Program-made: the position numbers and the translations under genes
Assembly (NCBI RefSeq): GCF_900110965.1
Contig: NZ_FOFO01000008.1
Location: 1-64,000 of the forward strand
DNA from: Ectothiorhodospira magna
Lineage (GTDB): Bacteria; Pseudomonadota; Gammaproteobacteria; Ectothiorhodospirales; Ectothiorhodospiraceae
Reading direction: 5' to 3'
Length of the DNA stretch: 64,000 nucleotides
The notes under the pieces: model-generated
What the model saw: only the letters and a program-made list of their open reading frames with translations
Told to the model about the DNA's origin: nothing
Database searches by the model: none
Shown here: in pieces, positions 45,344 to 57,921 of the stretch
How positions within the stretch are numbered: the first letter of the stretch is position 1
How the letters are laid out: each line of letters opens with the position of its first letter

Positions 45344-47536
45344 CTAACTCAAGATGGGCTCAAGTTTGGCAAAACCCACCACCAGCCACTTGCTGCCCTG
45401 GCCAGCAAATCGCACCTGTACCCGGGCTGATTTACCCTGCCCTTCCAGGTCGGTGATTATCCCTTCGCCAAATTTGGGATGACGTACCCGGTTACCGATA
45501 CCCAGACCGTCTGCTGGTGCCGGCCCCCGGAAGGTGGAGGATTTTCTCTGGCTCCGGCCCGGAGTTGGGGCCAGGGGGCGGCGGATCATGGCCTTGGGAC
45601 GGACATCTTCCAGTAGCTCGGTGGGTAATTCTCCGATAAAGCGGGAGGGGGTGTTGTAGGTTTCTCGACCGTGAAGCCGACGGGTTTCCGCATAACTGAT
45701 CACCAACTGGCGACAGGCGCGGGTGATGCCCACATAGGCCAGTCGCCGCTCTTCTTCCAGACGGCCAGGTTCCTCCAGGGACATGCGATGGGGAAATAAT
45801 CCCTCCTCCATGCCCACCAGAAATACCAGCGGAAACTCCAGTCCCTTGGCTGAATGCAGGGTCATCAACTGAACACAGTCTTCCCAGGGGTCTGCTTCCC
45901 CTTCCCCCGCCTCCAGGGCGGCATGGGCGAGAAAGCCGGTCAGGAGGGGCATCTCGTCCCTGGTTTCACGGTCGGGTGCAAAGCCCTTGGCGGCGCTGAT
46001 CAGTTCGTCCAGGTTGTCCAGCCGGGTCTGGGCCTTTTCCCCCTTCTCCCGGGCATAGTGTTCCCTCAGACCGGAATGGGCCACCACCTGTTCCACCTGT
46101 TCGTGGAGTTCGATGCCCTGACAGGCCTGCTCCATGGCGTCAATCTGTTGTATGAACCCCCGCAGGGCATTACCGGCACGGGGCGTCAGGCGGCCCTGGG
46201 ACAGCAGCTGTTCAGCGGCGGCCCACAGGCTGCTGCCCTGTTCCCGGGCCTGCTCCCGGATCAGGGCCAGGGTCCGCTCTCCCAGCCCCCGGGCCGGCTG
46301 GTTGATGATCCGCTCCAGGGCGGTGTCATCCGCCCGGTTTTCCACCAGGCGCAAATATCCCAGGGCGTCCTTGATTTCCGCCCGTTCAAAAAAGCGCAGC
46401 CCACCATAGACCCGGTAGGGTATGCCGGCCTGAATCAGCATCTCTTCAAGGACCCGGGACTGGGCATTGGAGCGGTAGAGAATGGCCGCATCCCGACAGG
46501 CCTTGCCCGTGGCCCGCCAGGCCAGAATCCGGTCGCGCACGAAGCGGGCCTCTTCGTATTCGTTGTAAGCCGCATAGAGGGTGATGGGTTCACCGGGAAT
46601 GTCCTGGGTCCATAGTTCCTTGCCCAGACGCTCGCCATTGTTACGGATCAGGGCATTGGCGGCCTGGAGGATATTTTGGGTAGAACGGTAATTTTGTTCC
46701 AGACGCACCGTGCGGGCGCCGGGGAAGTCGCGGCAAAATTTCTGGATATGTTCAATACGGGCGCCCCGCCAGCCGTAGATGGATTGATCATCATCGCCGA
46801 CGGCAAACACCGGTGTGCGGTCCCCTGCCAGCAGTCGCAGCCAGGCATACTGGATGGCATTGGTATCTTGAAACTCGTCCACCAGAATGTGACGGAAACG
46901 ATGCCGATAATGTGCCAGCAGATCCGGGTGGTCCCGCAGCAGTTCCAGACAGCGCAGCAGCAGTTCGGCAAAATCCACCACGCTGGCGCGACGGCAGGCG
47001 GCTTCGTAGGCGCTATAGATACGGATCATCTGCCGGTTCACCGGATCGCCGGTGTCCTGCAGGTGTTCGGGCCGTACCCCTTCGTCCTTGCGGTTGTTGA
47101 TGTACCACTGCATCTGCCGGGGCGCCCAGCGGTCCTCATCCAGTTCCAGTGCCTTGAGTACCCGCTTCACCAGTCGCAGCTGGTCTTCTGAATCCAGGAT
47201 CTGAAAGGCTTCCGGCAGGCCGGCCTCCCGCCAGTGAATCCGTAGCAGGCGATGGGTCAGGCCGTGGAAAGTGCCCACCCACAATCCCCTGGGTGGAATG
47301 CCCAGCAGGCTTTCCAGGCGTCCGCGCATTTCACCGGCGGCCTTGTTGGTGAAGGTCACGGCGAGGATACTGTGGGGTGAAAGTCCTTCTGCCTGGATCA
47401 GCCAGGCCACCCGATGGACCAGAACCCGGGTTTTGCCACTGCCGGCACCTGCCAGCACCAGCAGAGGACCACAGGGACTACCCACCGCTTCGCGCTGGGC
47501 TTCGTTGAGAGATTCAAGCAGGGGAGCAGCATCCAT
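45344..47536 (-). CDS. uvrD: DNA helicase II UvrD
   Basis: The protein has 730 residues. Superfamily 1 motifs are intact: Walker A 'AGAGSGKTRVL' (about 31-41), 'VTFTNKAAGEM', 'VDEFQDTNAIQYAWL', 'AVGDDDQSIYGWRGA', 'LMTLHSAKGLEFPLVF' and 'AYVGITRACR'. The C-terminal end 'NRVRHPKFGEGIITDLEG' is the UvrD tudor-like domain, which favours UvrD over Rep. It acts in nucleotide excision and mismatch repair. It is divergent from sucA. Confidence 0.94.
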   Translation of the reverse strand: MDAAPLLESLNEAQREAVGSPCGPLLVLAGAGSGKTRVLVHRVAWLIQAEGLSPHSILAVTFTNKAAGEMRGRLESLLGIPPRGLWVGTFHGLTHRLLRIHWREAGLPEAFQILDSEDQLRLVKRVLKALELDEDRWAPRQMQWYINNRKDEGVRPEHLQDTGDPVNRQMIRIYSAYEAACRRASVVDFAELLLRCLELLRDHPDLLAHYRHRFRHILVDEFQDTNAIQYAWLRLLAGDRTPVFAVGDDDQSIYGWRGARIEHIQKFCRDFPGARTVRLEQNYRSTQNILQAANALIRNNGERLGKELWTQDIPGEPITLYAAYNEYEEARFVRDRILAWRATGKACRDAAILYRSNAQSRVLEEMLIQAGIPYRVYGGLRFFERAEIKDALGYLRLVENRADDTALERIINQPARGLGERTLALIREQAREQGSSLWAAAEQLLSQGRLTPRAGNALRGFIQQIDAMEQACQGIELHEQVEQVVAHSGLREHYAREKGEKAQTRLDNLDELISAAKGFAPDRETRDEMPLLTGFLAHAALEAGEGEADPWEDCVQLMTLHSAKGLEFPLVFLVGMEEGLFPHRMSLEEPGRLEEERRLAYVGITRACRQLVISYAETRRLHGRETYNTPSRFIGELPTELLEDVRPKAMIRRPLAPTPGRSQRKSSTFRGPAPADGLGIGNRVRHPKFGEGIITDLEGQGKSARVQVRFAGQGSKWLVVGFAKLEPILS

Positions 47537-47610
47537 CCGGGGGAGTCTATCAAAACCCGTGGCTGGGTTGACCCTCTTGGATAGAATGTCGAAAAGGTCT
47601 ACATATATTA

Positions 47611-47633
47611 GGGCGACAGCAGCAGAATCGCCC
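47611..47633. promoter_or_regulatory. Inverted repeat in the uvrD-sucA intergenic region
   Basis: GGGCGA and TCGCCC face each other across 11 bases, 43 bases before the sucA ATG. It could be an operator or 5'-leader hairpin. CATATATTAG lies just upstream and GATTATAAAC just downstream, either of which might be a -10; I cannot choose between them. Confidence 0.35.
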
Positions 47634-47676
47634 GGATTATAAACTTACGCTATTCACGCCACCAGCGGATGCGCAG

Positions 47677-50508
47677 ATGACCAAAGCGACCCAAGCCCGC
47701 GACATGCAGGCTCAATGGAATACCTCCCACCTGGATGCCGGGAACGCCGCCTACCTGGACCAGCTCTACGAGACCTACCTGGAAGACCCCTTGCAGGTAT
47801 CACAGGCCTGGCGAAGCTATTTCGAGGACATGACCCGGGCTGGCCGGGAACCCCAGATCATCCATAGCCGGGTCCGCGAGGAATTTCGCCAGATGGCCGA
47901 GGCCGGCACCCAGCGCGGCCTGCCCATGGGCAGCCTGGAGCACGAACGCAAACAGGTCCGGGTGCTTCAGTACATCAATGCCCATCGCTTTTTGGGGCAT
48001 CTGCAGGCGGACCTGGACCCCTTGGGCCTGCATGAAGCCGCCAGCACCCTGCCGGAACTGACCCTGGAACACCATGAGTTGTCGGAAGGCGACCTGGACA
48101 CCGTCTTCAACACCGGCTCCCTGTTCGGTCCCAGTGAAGCCTCCCTGCGAGAGATTACCCGCATTCTCAAGGGCACCTATTGCAAAACCCTGGGTGCCGA
48201 ATACATGCACATCACCGAGACCACCGAAAAACGCTGGCTACAGGAACGCCTGGAGCCGATGCGCGGCGAACCCGGCTTCACCGCCGACCGCAAGCGCTAC
48301 ATCCTCGACCGCCTCACCGCCGCCGAAGGCCTGGAACGCTACCTCCATAACCGCTATGTGGGCCAGAAACGCTTCTCCCTGGAAGGGGGCGAGAGCCTGA
48401 TTCCCATGCTGGACGAGCTGATCCGGCGCGCCGGTGAGCAGGGGGTGCGGGAGATGGTCATGGGCATGGCCCATCGGGGCCGCCTGAACGTGCTGGTGAA
48501 CATCCTGGGCAAATCCCCGGCGGAGCTGTTCCAGGAATTCGAGGGCAAGGGTCGCCGCCATCCCGGCACCGGCGACGTGAAATACCACATGGGTTTTTCC
48601 TCCGACATCCAGACCCCCGGCGGCCCCATGCGCCTGGCCCTGGCCTTCAACCCCTCCCACCTGGAAATCGTGGGACCGGTGGTGGAAGGCTCGGTGCGCG
48701 CCCGGCAGACCCGCCGCGACGACCGGGACGGGGACGAGGTGCTGCCGGTGGTGATCCACGGCGATGCCGCCTTTGCCGGTCAGGGTGTGGTGATGGAAAC
48801 CCTGAACATGTCCCAGACCCGGGGTTTCTCCACCAAGGGCACGGTGCATATCGTCATCAACAACCAGATCGGTTTCACCACCAGCACCCTCAAGGATGCC
48901 CGTTCCACCCCCTACTGCACCGACGTGGCCAAGATGGTGAACGCCCCCATCCTGCACGTGAACGGCGATGACCCGGAGATGGTGCTGTTTGCCACCCGGA
49001 TCGCCCTGGATTACCGGATGACCTTCAAGCAGGACGTGGTCATCGACCTGATCTGCTATCGACGCCATGGCCATAACGAGGCCGACGAGCCTTCCGCCAC
49101 CCAGCCCGTGATGTACCAGCGCATCAAGTCCATGCCCACCACCCGTGCCCGCTACGCGGAGCGACTGGAACAGCAAGGCATCCTCGACGGGGAAGAGGCC
49201 CAGGCCATGGAAGCCGCCTGCCGCGCCCGTCTGGACGCCGGGGCCAGTCTGATGCCCTTTGTGATCGACAAATCCGAAGCCTTCTACGACAAGGCGGTGG
49301 ACTGGAAACCCTTCATTGACCGGGACTGGCGGGAGCCCACCGAAACCCGGGTCGGCCTGGATACCCTGCGCGGGCTATGGCGACGCATGGTGGAGCTGCC
49401 CGAGGGCTTCGAGCTGCACCCCCGGGTGGCCAAGATCATGGACGACCGTCGCAAGATGGCCGCCGGCTCATTGCCTCTGGACTGGGGTTTTGCCGAAATT
49501 TCCGCCTACGCCAGTTTGGTCACCGAAGGCTACCCGGTGCGCCTGACGGGGCAGGACAGTGGTCGGGGCACCTTTTTCCATCGTCACGCGGTGCTGTTCA
49601 ACCAGCGGGACGGCAACCGCTGGATACCGCTGCGCAATCTGGCCGAGCACCAGGAGGAGTTCCTGGTCATCGATTCTTTGCTGTCGGAAGAAGCGGTACT
49701 GGCCTTCGAGTTCGGCTATGCCACCGCAGCCCCCAACACCCTGACCCTGTGGGAAGCCCAGTTCGGCGACTTTGCCAACGGCGCCCAGGTGGTGATCGAC
49801 CAGTTCATCAGTTCCGGTGAACAGAAATGGGCGCGTCTGTGCGGCCTGGTGATGCTGCTGCCCCACGGCTATGAAGGCCAGGGCCCGGAACATTCATCCG
49901 CCCGCCTGGAACGCTATCTGCAACTGTGCGCCCAGCACAACATGCAGGTCTGTGTCCCCTCCACCCCGGCCCAGATCTTCCACCTGCTGCGGCGCCAGAT
50001 GATCCGGCCCTACCGCAAGCCGTTGATCGTGATGACCCCCAAGAGCCTGCTGCGCCACAAGCTGGCGGTGAGTCCCCTGGAATCCCTCACCGAAGGCCAT
50101 TTCCAGAATGTCATCGACGAGATCGACCCCCTGGCCCCCCAGGAGGTCACCCGGATCGTGCTCTGTGCCGGCAAGGTCTACTACGACCTGCTGGAGCGTC
50201 GCCGCGCCGAGGAGAAGCACGGTATCGCCATCCTGCGCCTGGAGCAGCTTTATCCCTTCCCGGAAGAAGAACTGAGCCGGATTCTGGCCCAGTATCCCAA
50301 CGCCACCGAGTTCTACTGGGTCCAGGAAGAACCCCTCAACCAGGGGGCCTGGTACTCCAGCCAGCATCATATCCGCGCCCTGCTGGGCGAAGACCGCTAC
50401 CTGCAGCATGTCACCCGGCCCGCCTCCGCCTCACCCTCGGTGGGCCATCTGGACGTTCACGTGAAACAGCAGGACGCCCTGATCGAACGGGCCCTGCGCC
50501 AGAACTGA
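47677..50508 (+). CDS. sucA: 2-oxoglutarate dehydrogenase E1 component
   Basis: The protein has 943 residues, near the E. coli length of 933. The N-terminal E2-binding segment 'WNTSHLDAGNAAYLDQLYETYLEDP' is followed by thiamine-diphosphate-binding blocks ('GMAHRGRLNVLVNILGKSP', 'GDAAFAGQGVVMETLNMSQ', 'CYRRHGHNEADEPSATQP'). The C-terminal domain contains 'LPHGYEGQGPEHSSARLERYLQ'. It decarboxylates 2-oxoglutarate in the TCA cycle. Its ribosome site is weak. The sucA-sucB-lpd order follows. Confidence 0.96.
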   Translation: MTKATQARDMQAQWNTSHLDAGNAAYLDQLYETYLEDPLQVSQAWRSYFEDMTRAGREPQIIHSRVREEFRQMAEAGTQRGLPMGSLEHERKQVRVLQYINAHRFLGHLQADLDPLGLHEAASTLPELTLEHHELSEGDLDTVFNTGSLFGPSEASLREITRILKGTYCKTLGAEYMHITETTEKRWLQERLEPMRGEPGFTADRKRYILDRLTAAEGLERYLHNRYVGQKRFSLEGGESLIPMLDELIRRAGEQGVREMVMGMAHRGRLNVLVNILGKSPAELFQEFEGKGRRHPGTGDVKYHMGFSSDIQTPGGPMRLALAFNPSHLEIVGPVVEGSVRARQTRRDDRDGDEVLPVVIHGDAAFAGQGVVMETLNMSQTRGFSTKGTVHIVINNQIGFTTSTLKDARSTPYCTDVAKMVNAPILHVNGDDPEMVLFATRIALDYRMTFKQDVVIDLICYRRHGHNEADEPSATQPVMYQRIKSMPTTRARYAERLEQQGILDGEEAQAMEAACRARLDAGASLMPFVIDKSEAFYDKAVDWKPFIDRDWREPTETRVGLDTLRGLWRRMVELPEGFELHPRVAKIMDDRRKMAAGSLPLDWGFAEISAYASLVTEGYPVRLTGQDSGRGTFFHRHAVLFNQRDGNRWIPLRNLAEHQEEFLVIDSLLSEEAVLAFEFGYATAAPNTLTLWEAQFGDFANGAQVVIDQFISSGEQKWARLCGLVMLLPHGYEGQGPEHSSARLERYLQLCAQHNMQVCVPSTPAQIFHLLRRQMIRPYRKPLIVMTPKSLLRHKLAVSPLESLTEGHFQNVIDEIDPLAPQEVTRIVLCAGKVYYDLLERRRAEEKHGIAILRLEQLYPFPEEELSRILAQYPNATEFYWVQEEPLNQGAWYSSQHHIRALLGEDRYLQHVTRPASASPSVGHLDVHVKQQDALIERALRQN

Positions 50509-50601
50509 CCTGGCCACCACCAGGGCGAGAGACACACAGGGGGCCAACGGATGTGCATCGCATCCGCGTCCCAAGGCCGGAACCATAAGGACACATAAAC
50601 C

Positions 50602-51903
50602 ATGAGTACAGAGGTCAAAATCCCGCAACTCCCCGAGTCCGTCTCGGATGCCACCATCGTCAGCTGGCACAAGCAACCCGGAGACCAGGTCAAGCGGGAC
50701 GAGATACTGGTGGACATCGAAACCGACAAGGTGGTGCTGGAAGTCCCCGCCCCCGAGGACGGGGTAATGGGGGAGATCATCGAGCCGGCGGGGGCCATCG
50801 TCACCGCGGGGCAAGTGATCGCCCGCCTGGAAAAGGCCGGCAAGGGGGGCAAGGGTGGCGGCAAGAAAAAGGCCGCCAGGAATGACGGCGGCAAGGACAC
50901 GGAGAAAACCGCGAAGCAACTGGATACCGCCACCGCCGGGCGGGATGCCGCCGATGAGGGGGATGACCCGGCCCTGAGTCCGGCGGTACGCCGCCTGGTC
51001 AACGAACACGGCCTGGACCCGGCCGAGATCGAAGGCACCGGCAAGGGCGGCCGCCTGCTCAAGGAAGACGTGCTCAAGTACCTGGAAACCCTGGAGGCAG
51101 AGGCCGCCCAGGCACCGGCAGCGCCTGCCACCGCCCCGGAAGCCCAGGCGGCCCCGGCACCCAGCGCCCCGCCGCCGGCCCCGTCCACCGGCCCCAGCGG
51201 TGCCCGCCCGGAAAAGCGTGTCCCCATGACCCGCCTGCGGGCACGCATCGCCGAGCGCCTGGTGGAGGCCCAGCAGAACGCCGCCATGCTCACCACCTTC
51301 AACGAGGTGAACATGAAGCCGGTGATGGACCTGCGGGCCCAGTACAAGGACCGCTTCGAGAAACGCCACGGCGTGCGCCTGGGCTTCATGTCCTTCTTCG
51401 TCAAGGCCGCCACCGAGGCCCTCAAGCGCTTCCCCGAAGTGAACGCCTCCATCGACGGCAAGGACATCGTCTACCACGGCTATTTCGACATCGGCATCGC
51501 CGTCTCCGCGCCCCGGGGGCTGGTGGTGCCCATCCTGCGGGATACGGACACCCTCACCATGTCGGAGGTGGAGCGCACCATCAACGACTTCGGCAAGAAG
51601 GCCGAGGCGGGCAGTCTGGGCATGGAGGACCTCACCGGCGGCACCTTCACCATCTCCAACGGCGGTGTCTTCGGCTCCCTGCTGTCCACCCCCATCATCA
51701 ACCCGCCCCAGAGCGCCATCCTGGGCATGCACCGCATTCAGGAACGCCCCATGGCCGAGAACGGCCAGGTGGTGATCCGGCCCATGATGTACCTGGCCCT
51801 GTCCTACGATCACCGCATCATCGACGGTCGCGAGGCCGTGCAGTTCCTGGTGACCATCAAGGACATGCTGGAAGACCCGGCCCGACTGCTGCTGGAAGTG
51901 TAG
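50602..51903 (+). CDS. sucB: 2-oxoglutarate dehydrogenase E2, dihydrolipoyl succinyltransferase
   Basis: The protein has 433 residues. It has one lipoyl domain with Lys43 in '[18 protein letters not shown]', a subunit-binding domain ('[34 protein letters not shown]', about 128-162), a Pro/Ala linker, and the catalytic domain ending in '[16 protein letters not shown]' with the active-site His and Asp. It forms the core of the complex. It lies 93 bases after sucA. Confidence 0.96.
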   Translation: MSTEVKIPQLPESVSDATIVSWHKQPGDQVKRDEILVDIETDKVVLEVPAPEDGVMGEIIEPAGAIVTAGQVIARLEKAGKGGKGGGKKKAARNDGGKDTEKTAKQLDTATAGRDAADEGDDPALSPAVRRLVNEHGLDPAEIEGTGKGGRLLKEDVLKYLETLEAEAAQAPAAPATAPEAQAAPAPSAPPPAPSTGPSGARPEKRVPMTRLRARIAERLVEAQQNAAMLTTFNEVNMKPVMDLRAQYKDRFEKRHGVRLGFMSFFVKAATEALKRFPEVNASIDGKDIVYHGYFDIGIAVSAPRGLVVPILRDTDTLTMSEVERTINDFGKKAEAGSLGMEDLTGGTFTISNGGVFGSLLSTPIINPPQSAILGMHRIQERPMAENGQVVIRPMMYLALSYDHRIIDGREAVQFLVTIKDMLEDPARLLLEV

Positions 51904-51915
51904 GGACCATCCTGA

Positions 51916-53439
<1,524 letters not shown>

Positions 53440-53461
53440 AAACCTTGACTTTCAGCCAGTG

Positions 53462-53488
53462 CCCCGTTCCCTCCCCAGGGGAGCGGGG
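53462..53488 (+). terminator. Probable terminator after lpd
   Basis: An 11-bp stem (two G-U pairs) with loop CCCCA follows the lpd stop by 22 bases. Downstream is TAGCCTGTTAAATAGTTTAA rather than a clean U-run. The 60 bases that follow are unusually AT-rich and probably contain the sbp promoter. Confidence 0.45.
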
Positions 53489-53612
53489 TAGCCTGTTAAA
53501 TAGTTTAAAGTTATCAAAAGATATTATTTTTATATTTCAAAAGAATTTGCTGGCTGCATAGAATCGTCTCCAGCACGTCATTTTCTTTCCCCTTGACACT
53601 GGAGTTCTATTC

Positions 53613-54626
53613 ATGAAGCCATCGTTTTCCCTTTTCTCCGCCGGTGTGATACTGGCGGGCGCCCTGGCGCTCCCGGCCCAGGCCAGTGACCGCATCCTCA
53701 ATGCCTCCTACGACATCGCCCGGGAACTGTTCCAGGCCATCAATCCGGCATTCATCGAGGACCATGCCGCCGCCACCGGACAGAACATCACGGTACGCCA
53801 GTCCCATGCCGGCTCTTCCAGTCAGGCCCGCTCCATTCTCCAGGGTCTGGCGGCGGATGTGGTCACGTTCAACCAGATCACGGACATTCAGGTGCTGGTG
53901 GACGGCGGGCTGGTGGCTCCGGACTGGCAGGCGCGCCTGCCGAACCAGGCGTCTCCCTTCTATTCCCTGCCGGCCTTCCTGGTGCGGGCGGGCAACCCGA
54001 AGAACATCAGGGACTGGGAAGACCTTGCCGGCGATGGCGTGTCGCTGGTGTTTCCCAATCCCAAGACCTCGGGTAATGGCCGTTATACCTATCTGGCGGC
54101 CTGGGGAGACGCCCATCTGCGATTCGAGGGGGATGAGGACAAGGTCCGGGCCTTCATCCAGCGCTTCATCGGCAATGTCCGTGTCTTCGATACCGGAGGC
54201 CGGGGGGCCACCACCACCTTTGCCGAGCGCGGCATCGGGGATGTCCTGATTACTTTCGAGTCGGAGGTCAATCATATCCGCCGCGAGCACGGCGAGGATC
54301 GCTTCGAGGTGGTCATCCCGTCCCGCAGCCTGCTGGCGGAATTTCCCGTCGCCGTGGTGGACCGGGTGGTGGACCGGCAGAACAGTCGCGCCCTGGCCGA
54401 ATCCTACCTGCAGTATCTCTACACCCCCCGGGCCCAGGAGATTCTGGCGGGATTTCATTACCGGGTGACCGATGAATCGGTCCGGGCCGCCCACAACGCG
54501 GCCTTCCCGGCGGTGGAGCTGTTCACCGCCGAAGACCTTTTCGGCAGCTGGGCCCAGGCCCAACAGAGGCACTTTAGTGATGGCGGTACCCTGGATCAGG
54601 CCCAGGCTGCCAGCCGTCGCCGCTGA
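53613..54626 (+). CDS. sbp: Sulfate/thiosulfate ABC transporter periplasmic binding protein
   Basis: The protein has 337 residues with GGAG before the ATG. A signal peptide covers about 1-24 ('LPAQAS'). 'LNASYDIARELFQAINPAFIEDHA', 'VRQSHAGSSSQARSILQGLAADVVTFNQ', 'FPNPKTSGNGRYTYLAAWG' and 'VFDTGGRGATTTFAERGIGDVLITFESE' are Sbp/CysP hallmarks. It captures sulfate or thiosulfate for CysTWA. Confidence 0.93.
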   Translation: MKPSFSLFSAGVILAGALALPAQASDRILNASYDIARELFQAINPAFIEDHAAATGQNITVRQSHAGSSSQARSILQGLAADVVTFNQITDIQVLVDGGLVAPDWQARLPNQASPFYSLPAFLVRAGNPKNIRDWEDLAGDGVSLVFPNPKTSGNGRYTYLAAWGDAHLRFEGDEDKVRAFIQRFIGNVRVFDTGGRGATTTFAERGIGDVLITFESEVNHIRREHGEDRFEVVIPSRSLLAEFPVAVVDRVVDRQNSRALAESYLQYLYTPRAQEILAGFHYRVTDESVRAAHNAAFPAVELFTAEDLFGSWAQAQQRHFSDGGTLDQAQAASRRR

Positions 54627-54656
54627 TCCTCCACCGCGGCACCCTGGTGCAGACAT

Positions 54657-54680
54657 GGCCGGAGTGACATCACTCCGGCC
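54657..54680 (+). other. 11-bp hairpin between sbp and cysT
   Basis: GGCCGGAGTGA pairs with TCACTCCGGCC around CA (effective loop larger). Followed by CCCCTTCCTG. Hairpins in this position often keep the binding-protein message more abundant than the permease message. Confidence 0.5.
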
Positions 54681-54712
54681 CCTTCCTGATTCACCTTCGA
54701 GAAAGACACGCC

Positions 54713-55567
54713 ATGCAGCTGTGGACCATTCGACCCCGGGCGCTACGGGTCAAGGGCGTACTACCCGGCTTTGGCCTGACCATGGGCACCACATTGCTGT
54801 TCATCAGCCTGGTGGTCCTGTTGCCGCTGTCGGCACTGCTGATCCAGGCCGCCAGTCTGAGTCCCGGCGAGTTCTGGCGCATCATCAGTTCGGAACGGGC
54901 GGTGGCCACCTATAAGCTCACCTTGAGTTCGGCGCTCATTGCTTCCATTTTCAATGTATTTTTCGGCCTGTTGCTGGCCTGGATACTCACCCGCTACCAG
55001 TTTCCGGGCAGATCCCTGCTGGATGCCATTGTGGATCTCCCCTTTGCCCTGCCCACCGCCGTTGCCGGCCTGTCCCTGGCCTTTCTGTTCACCAGTCACG
55101 GCTGGATTGGGCAGTATCTGGAGCCGATGGGCATTCAGGTGGCCTATACCCAACTGGGGATCATTGCCGCCATGGCCTTTACCAGTGCGCCCTTCGTGAT
55201 TCGCTCGGTGCAGCCGGTACTGGAGGACATGGAACCGGAACTGGAAGAAGCCGCCGCCATCCTGGGGGCAAGCCCGTGGCAGATCTTCCAGGGCATCATC
55301 CTGCCCACCATCATGCCCGCCCTGCTGGCGGGATTCTCGCTGGCCCTGGCCCGTAGCCTGGGGGAATTTGGCGCCATTATCTTCATCGCCGGCAACATGC
55401 CCTTTGAAACCGAGATCACCGCCCTGCTGATCATGATCCGCCTGGAGGAATACAACTACGCCGGCGCCGCGGCCATCGCCTCGGTGGTGCTGGCGGCGGC
55501 CCTGGTCATGCTGTTGATCATCAACCTGCTGCAAGGCCGGATCTATCGCGCCCGGAGCGACTCATGA
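54713..55567 (+). CDS. cysT: Sulfate ABC transporter permease CysT
   Basis: This 284-residue inner-membrane protein has about six helices. 'PGFGLTMGTTLLFISLVVLLPL' starts the first. The EAA loop is in 'LEEAAAILGASPWQIFQGIILP', which contacts CysA. 'LARSLGEFGAIIFIAGNMPFETEI' is a CysT/CysU signature. It overlaps cysW by four bases. Confidence 0.93.
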   Translation: MQLWTIRPRALRVKGVLPGFGLTMGTTLLFISLVVLLPLSALLIQAASLSPGEFWRIISSERAVATYKLTLSSALIASIFNVFFGLLLAWILTRYQFPGRSLLDAIVDLPFALPTAVAGLSLAFLFTSHGWIGQYLEPMGIQVAYTQLGIIAAMAFTSAPFVIRSVQPVLEDMEPELEEAAAILGASPWQIFQGIILPTIMPALLAGFSLALARSLGEFGAIIFIAGNMPFETEITALLIMIRLEEYNYAGAAAIASVVLAAALVMLLIINLLQGRIYRARSDS

Positions 55568-56445
55568 CCCATGCCATCACGCCATCTCCACGCCGGGGCC
55601 AACCCTCCCGCGCCATCCGCTGGGGGCGCCGGGGCCTGATTGCCGCCGGTGTCCTGCTGGCACTGCTGGTCATCGTATTGCCCCTGGTGGCGGTTTTTGC
55701 CCAGGCCCTGTCCCGGGGCTGGGCGGTCTATGCCGCCAACATCGCCCACCCGGAAACCCTCCAGGCCATCAAGCTGACCGTGCTGGCGGCCGCCATCGCG
55801 GTGCCGGTGAACACGATTTTCGGCGTCTGTGCCGCCTGGCTCATCACCCGGTTTCGCTTTCCTGGCCGGCGCCTGTTGCAAACATTCATCGACATTCCCT
55901 TTGCCATTTCCCCGGTGGTGGCCGGCGTCATGTACCTGTTGCTCTACGGCACCGGAGGCTGGCTGGGGGCCTGGTTGCATGCCCATGATCTGCAGGTGAT
56001 GTTTTCGGTCACAGCCATTGTCATGGTCACCGTCTTTGTCACCAGCCCCTTCGTGGCCCGGGAGCTGATTCCCTTCATGCAGGCCCAAGGCACGGAAGAG
56101 GAGGAGTCCTCCATGGTGCTGGGGGCCAGCGGCTGGCAGACCTTCTGGCACATCACCCTGCCCAACATCCAGTGGGCATTGATCTATGGCGTGATTCTCT
56201 GCAATGCCAGGGCCATGGGGGAGTTTGGCGCCGTGGCCGTGGTCTCCGGGAACATTCGTGGTGAAACCAACACCCTGCCCCTGTATGTGCAGCAGACCTT
56301 CGACGACTACAACATTGCCGGTGCCTTTGCCGCCGCCTCCCTGCTGGCCACCCTTGCCATGGTCACCCTGGTTCTGAAGACGGTGGTGGAATGGCGTCGG
56401 GACCGTCTGCTGGCCACCCATGAGCGCGGGATCAGCGGCGGATGA
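55564..56445 (+). CDS. cysW: Sulfate ABC transporter permease CysW
   Basis: This 293-residue inner-membrane protein pairs with CysT. EAA loop 'EEEESSMVLGASGWQTFWHITLP' and 'NARAMGEFGAVAVVSGNIRGETNTLPLYVQ' identify CysW. The start overlaps cysT (ATGA); cysA follows after 45 bases. Confidence 0.93.
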   Translation: MTHAITPSPRRGQPSRAIRWGRRGLIAAGVLLALLVIVLPLVAVFAQALSRGWAVYAANIAHPETLQAIKLTVLAAAIAVPVNTIFGVCAAWLITRFRFPGRRLLQTFIDIPFAISPVVAGVMYLLLYGTGGWLGAWLHAHDLQVMFSVTAIVMVTVFVTSPFVARELIPFMQAQGTEEEESSMVLGASGWQTFWHITLPNIQWALIYGVILCNARAMGEFGAVAVVSGNIRGETNTLPLYVQQTFDDYNIAGAFAAASLLATLAMVTLVLKTVVEWRRDRLLATHERGISGG

Positions 56446-56490
56446 CGCCGGCCATTGCCCATCAGAGCCCAGGACTTTCCGGATACCCCC

Positions 56491-57600
<1,110 letters not shown>

Positions 57601-57649
57601 TCCCCGGTGTAGCCCGGGGCGGATCGGGGCTGCACCAGGGGACAGGAAA

Positions 57650-57711
57650 GGCGACTATTTCGTCAGCGCCTCGCCGCGGAACTGAAGCAACGCCGCACGC
57701 CACCACTCCAG
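57650..57711. repeat. Direct repeat, copy 1 (62 bp)
   Basis: It matches 59262-59323 at 58 of 62 positions in the same orientation. The second copy is the 3' end of the YbjN-like gene, so this copy is a detached piece of such a gene. GCCGAAATC also recurs beyond both copies (57721 and 59351), at different spacing. Confidence 0.9.
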
Positions 57712-57834
57712 CAAGCCATGGCCGAAATCGGGAAGCGTGGAGACCGAGGCGCGTTCTTCTCACAAAAAAAGCACGTCAGAAATGATATACACTCCTGTGC
57801 CGGAATCATTCAACCAGTCACCCGTGTTGCGCGA

Positions 57835-57861
57835 GAAGCCCCCGGCCGTGGGGAGGGTGTC
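57835..57861 (+). mobile_element. Possible IS200/IS605 right-end relic
   Basis: GAAGCCCCCGGCC followed by GGGGAGGGTGTCAA resembles the end at 6096-6142 (GAAGCCTCGCCC ... GGGCGGGGAGCAGTCAC). No transposase remains beside it. The match is short and could be chance. Confidence 0.35.
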
Positions 57862-57921
57862 AACCGAACCCACCCAGGCAACCCAGCGCCAGCCTGATCA
57901 ACGCTGTACAGGGAACGCGTC

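Larger units (their letters stand above)
57601..57921. other. Intergenic region with hairpin, repeat and IS-end relic
   Basis: No gene is seen between cysA and the NylB-like gene. The region holds an inverted repeat at 57606-57636 (GGTG-t-AGCCC / GGGCT-g-CACC, a possible cysA terminator without a U-run), one copy of a 62-bp repeat, and an IS605-like right-end relic. Confidence 0.7.
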
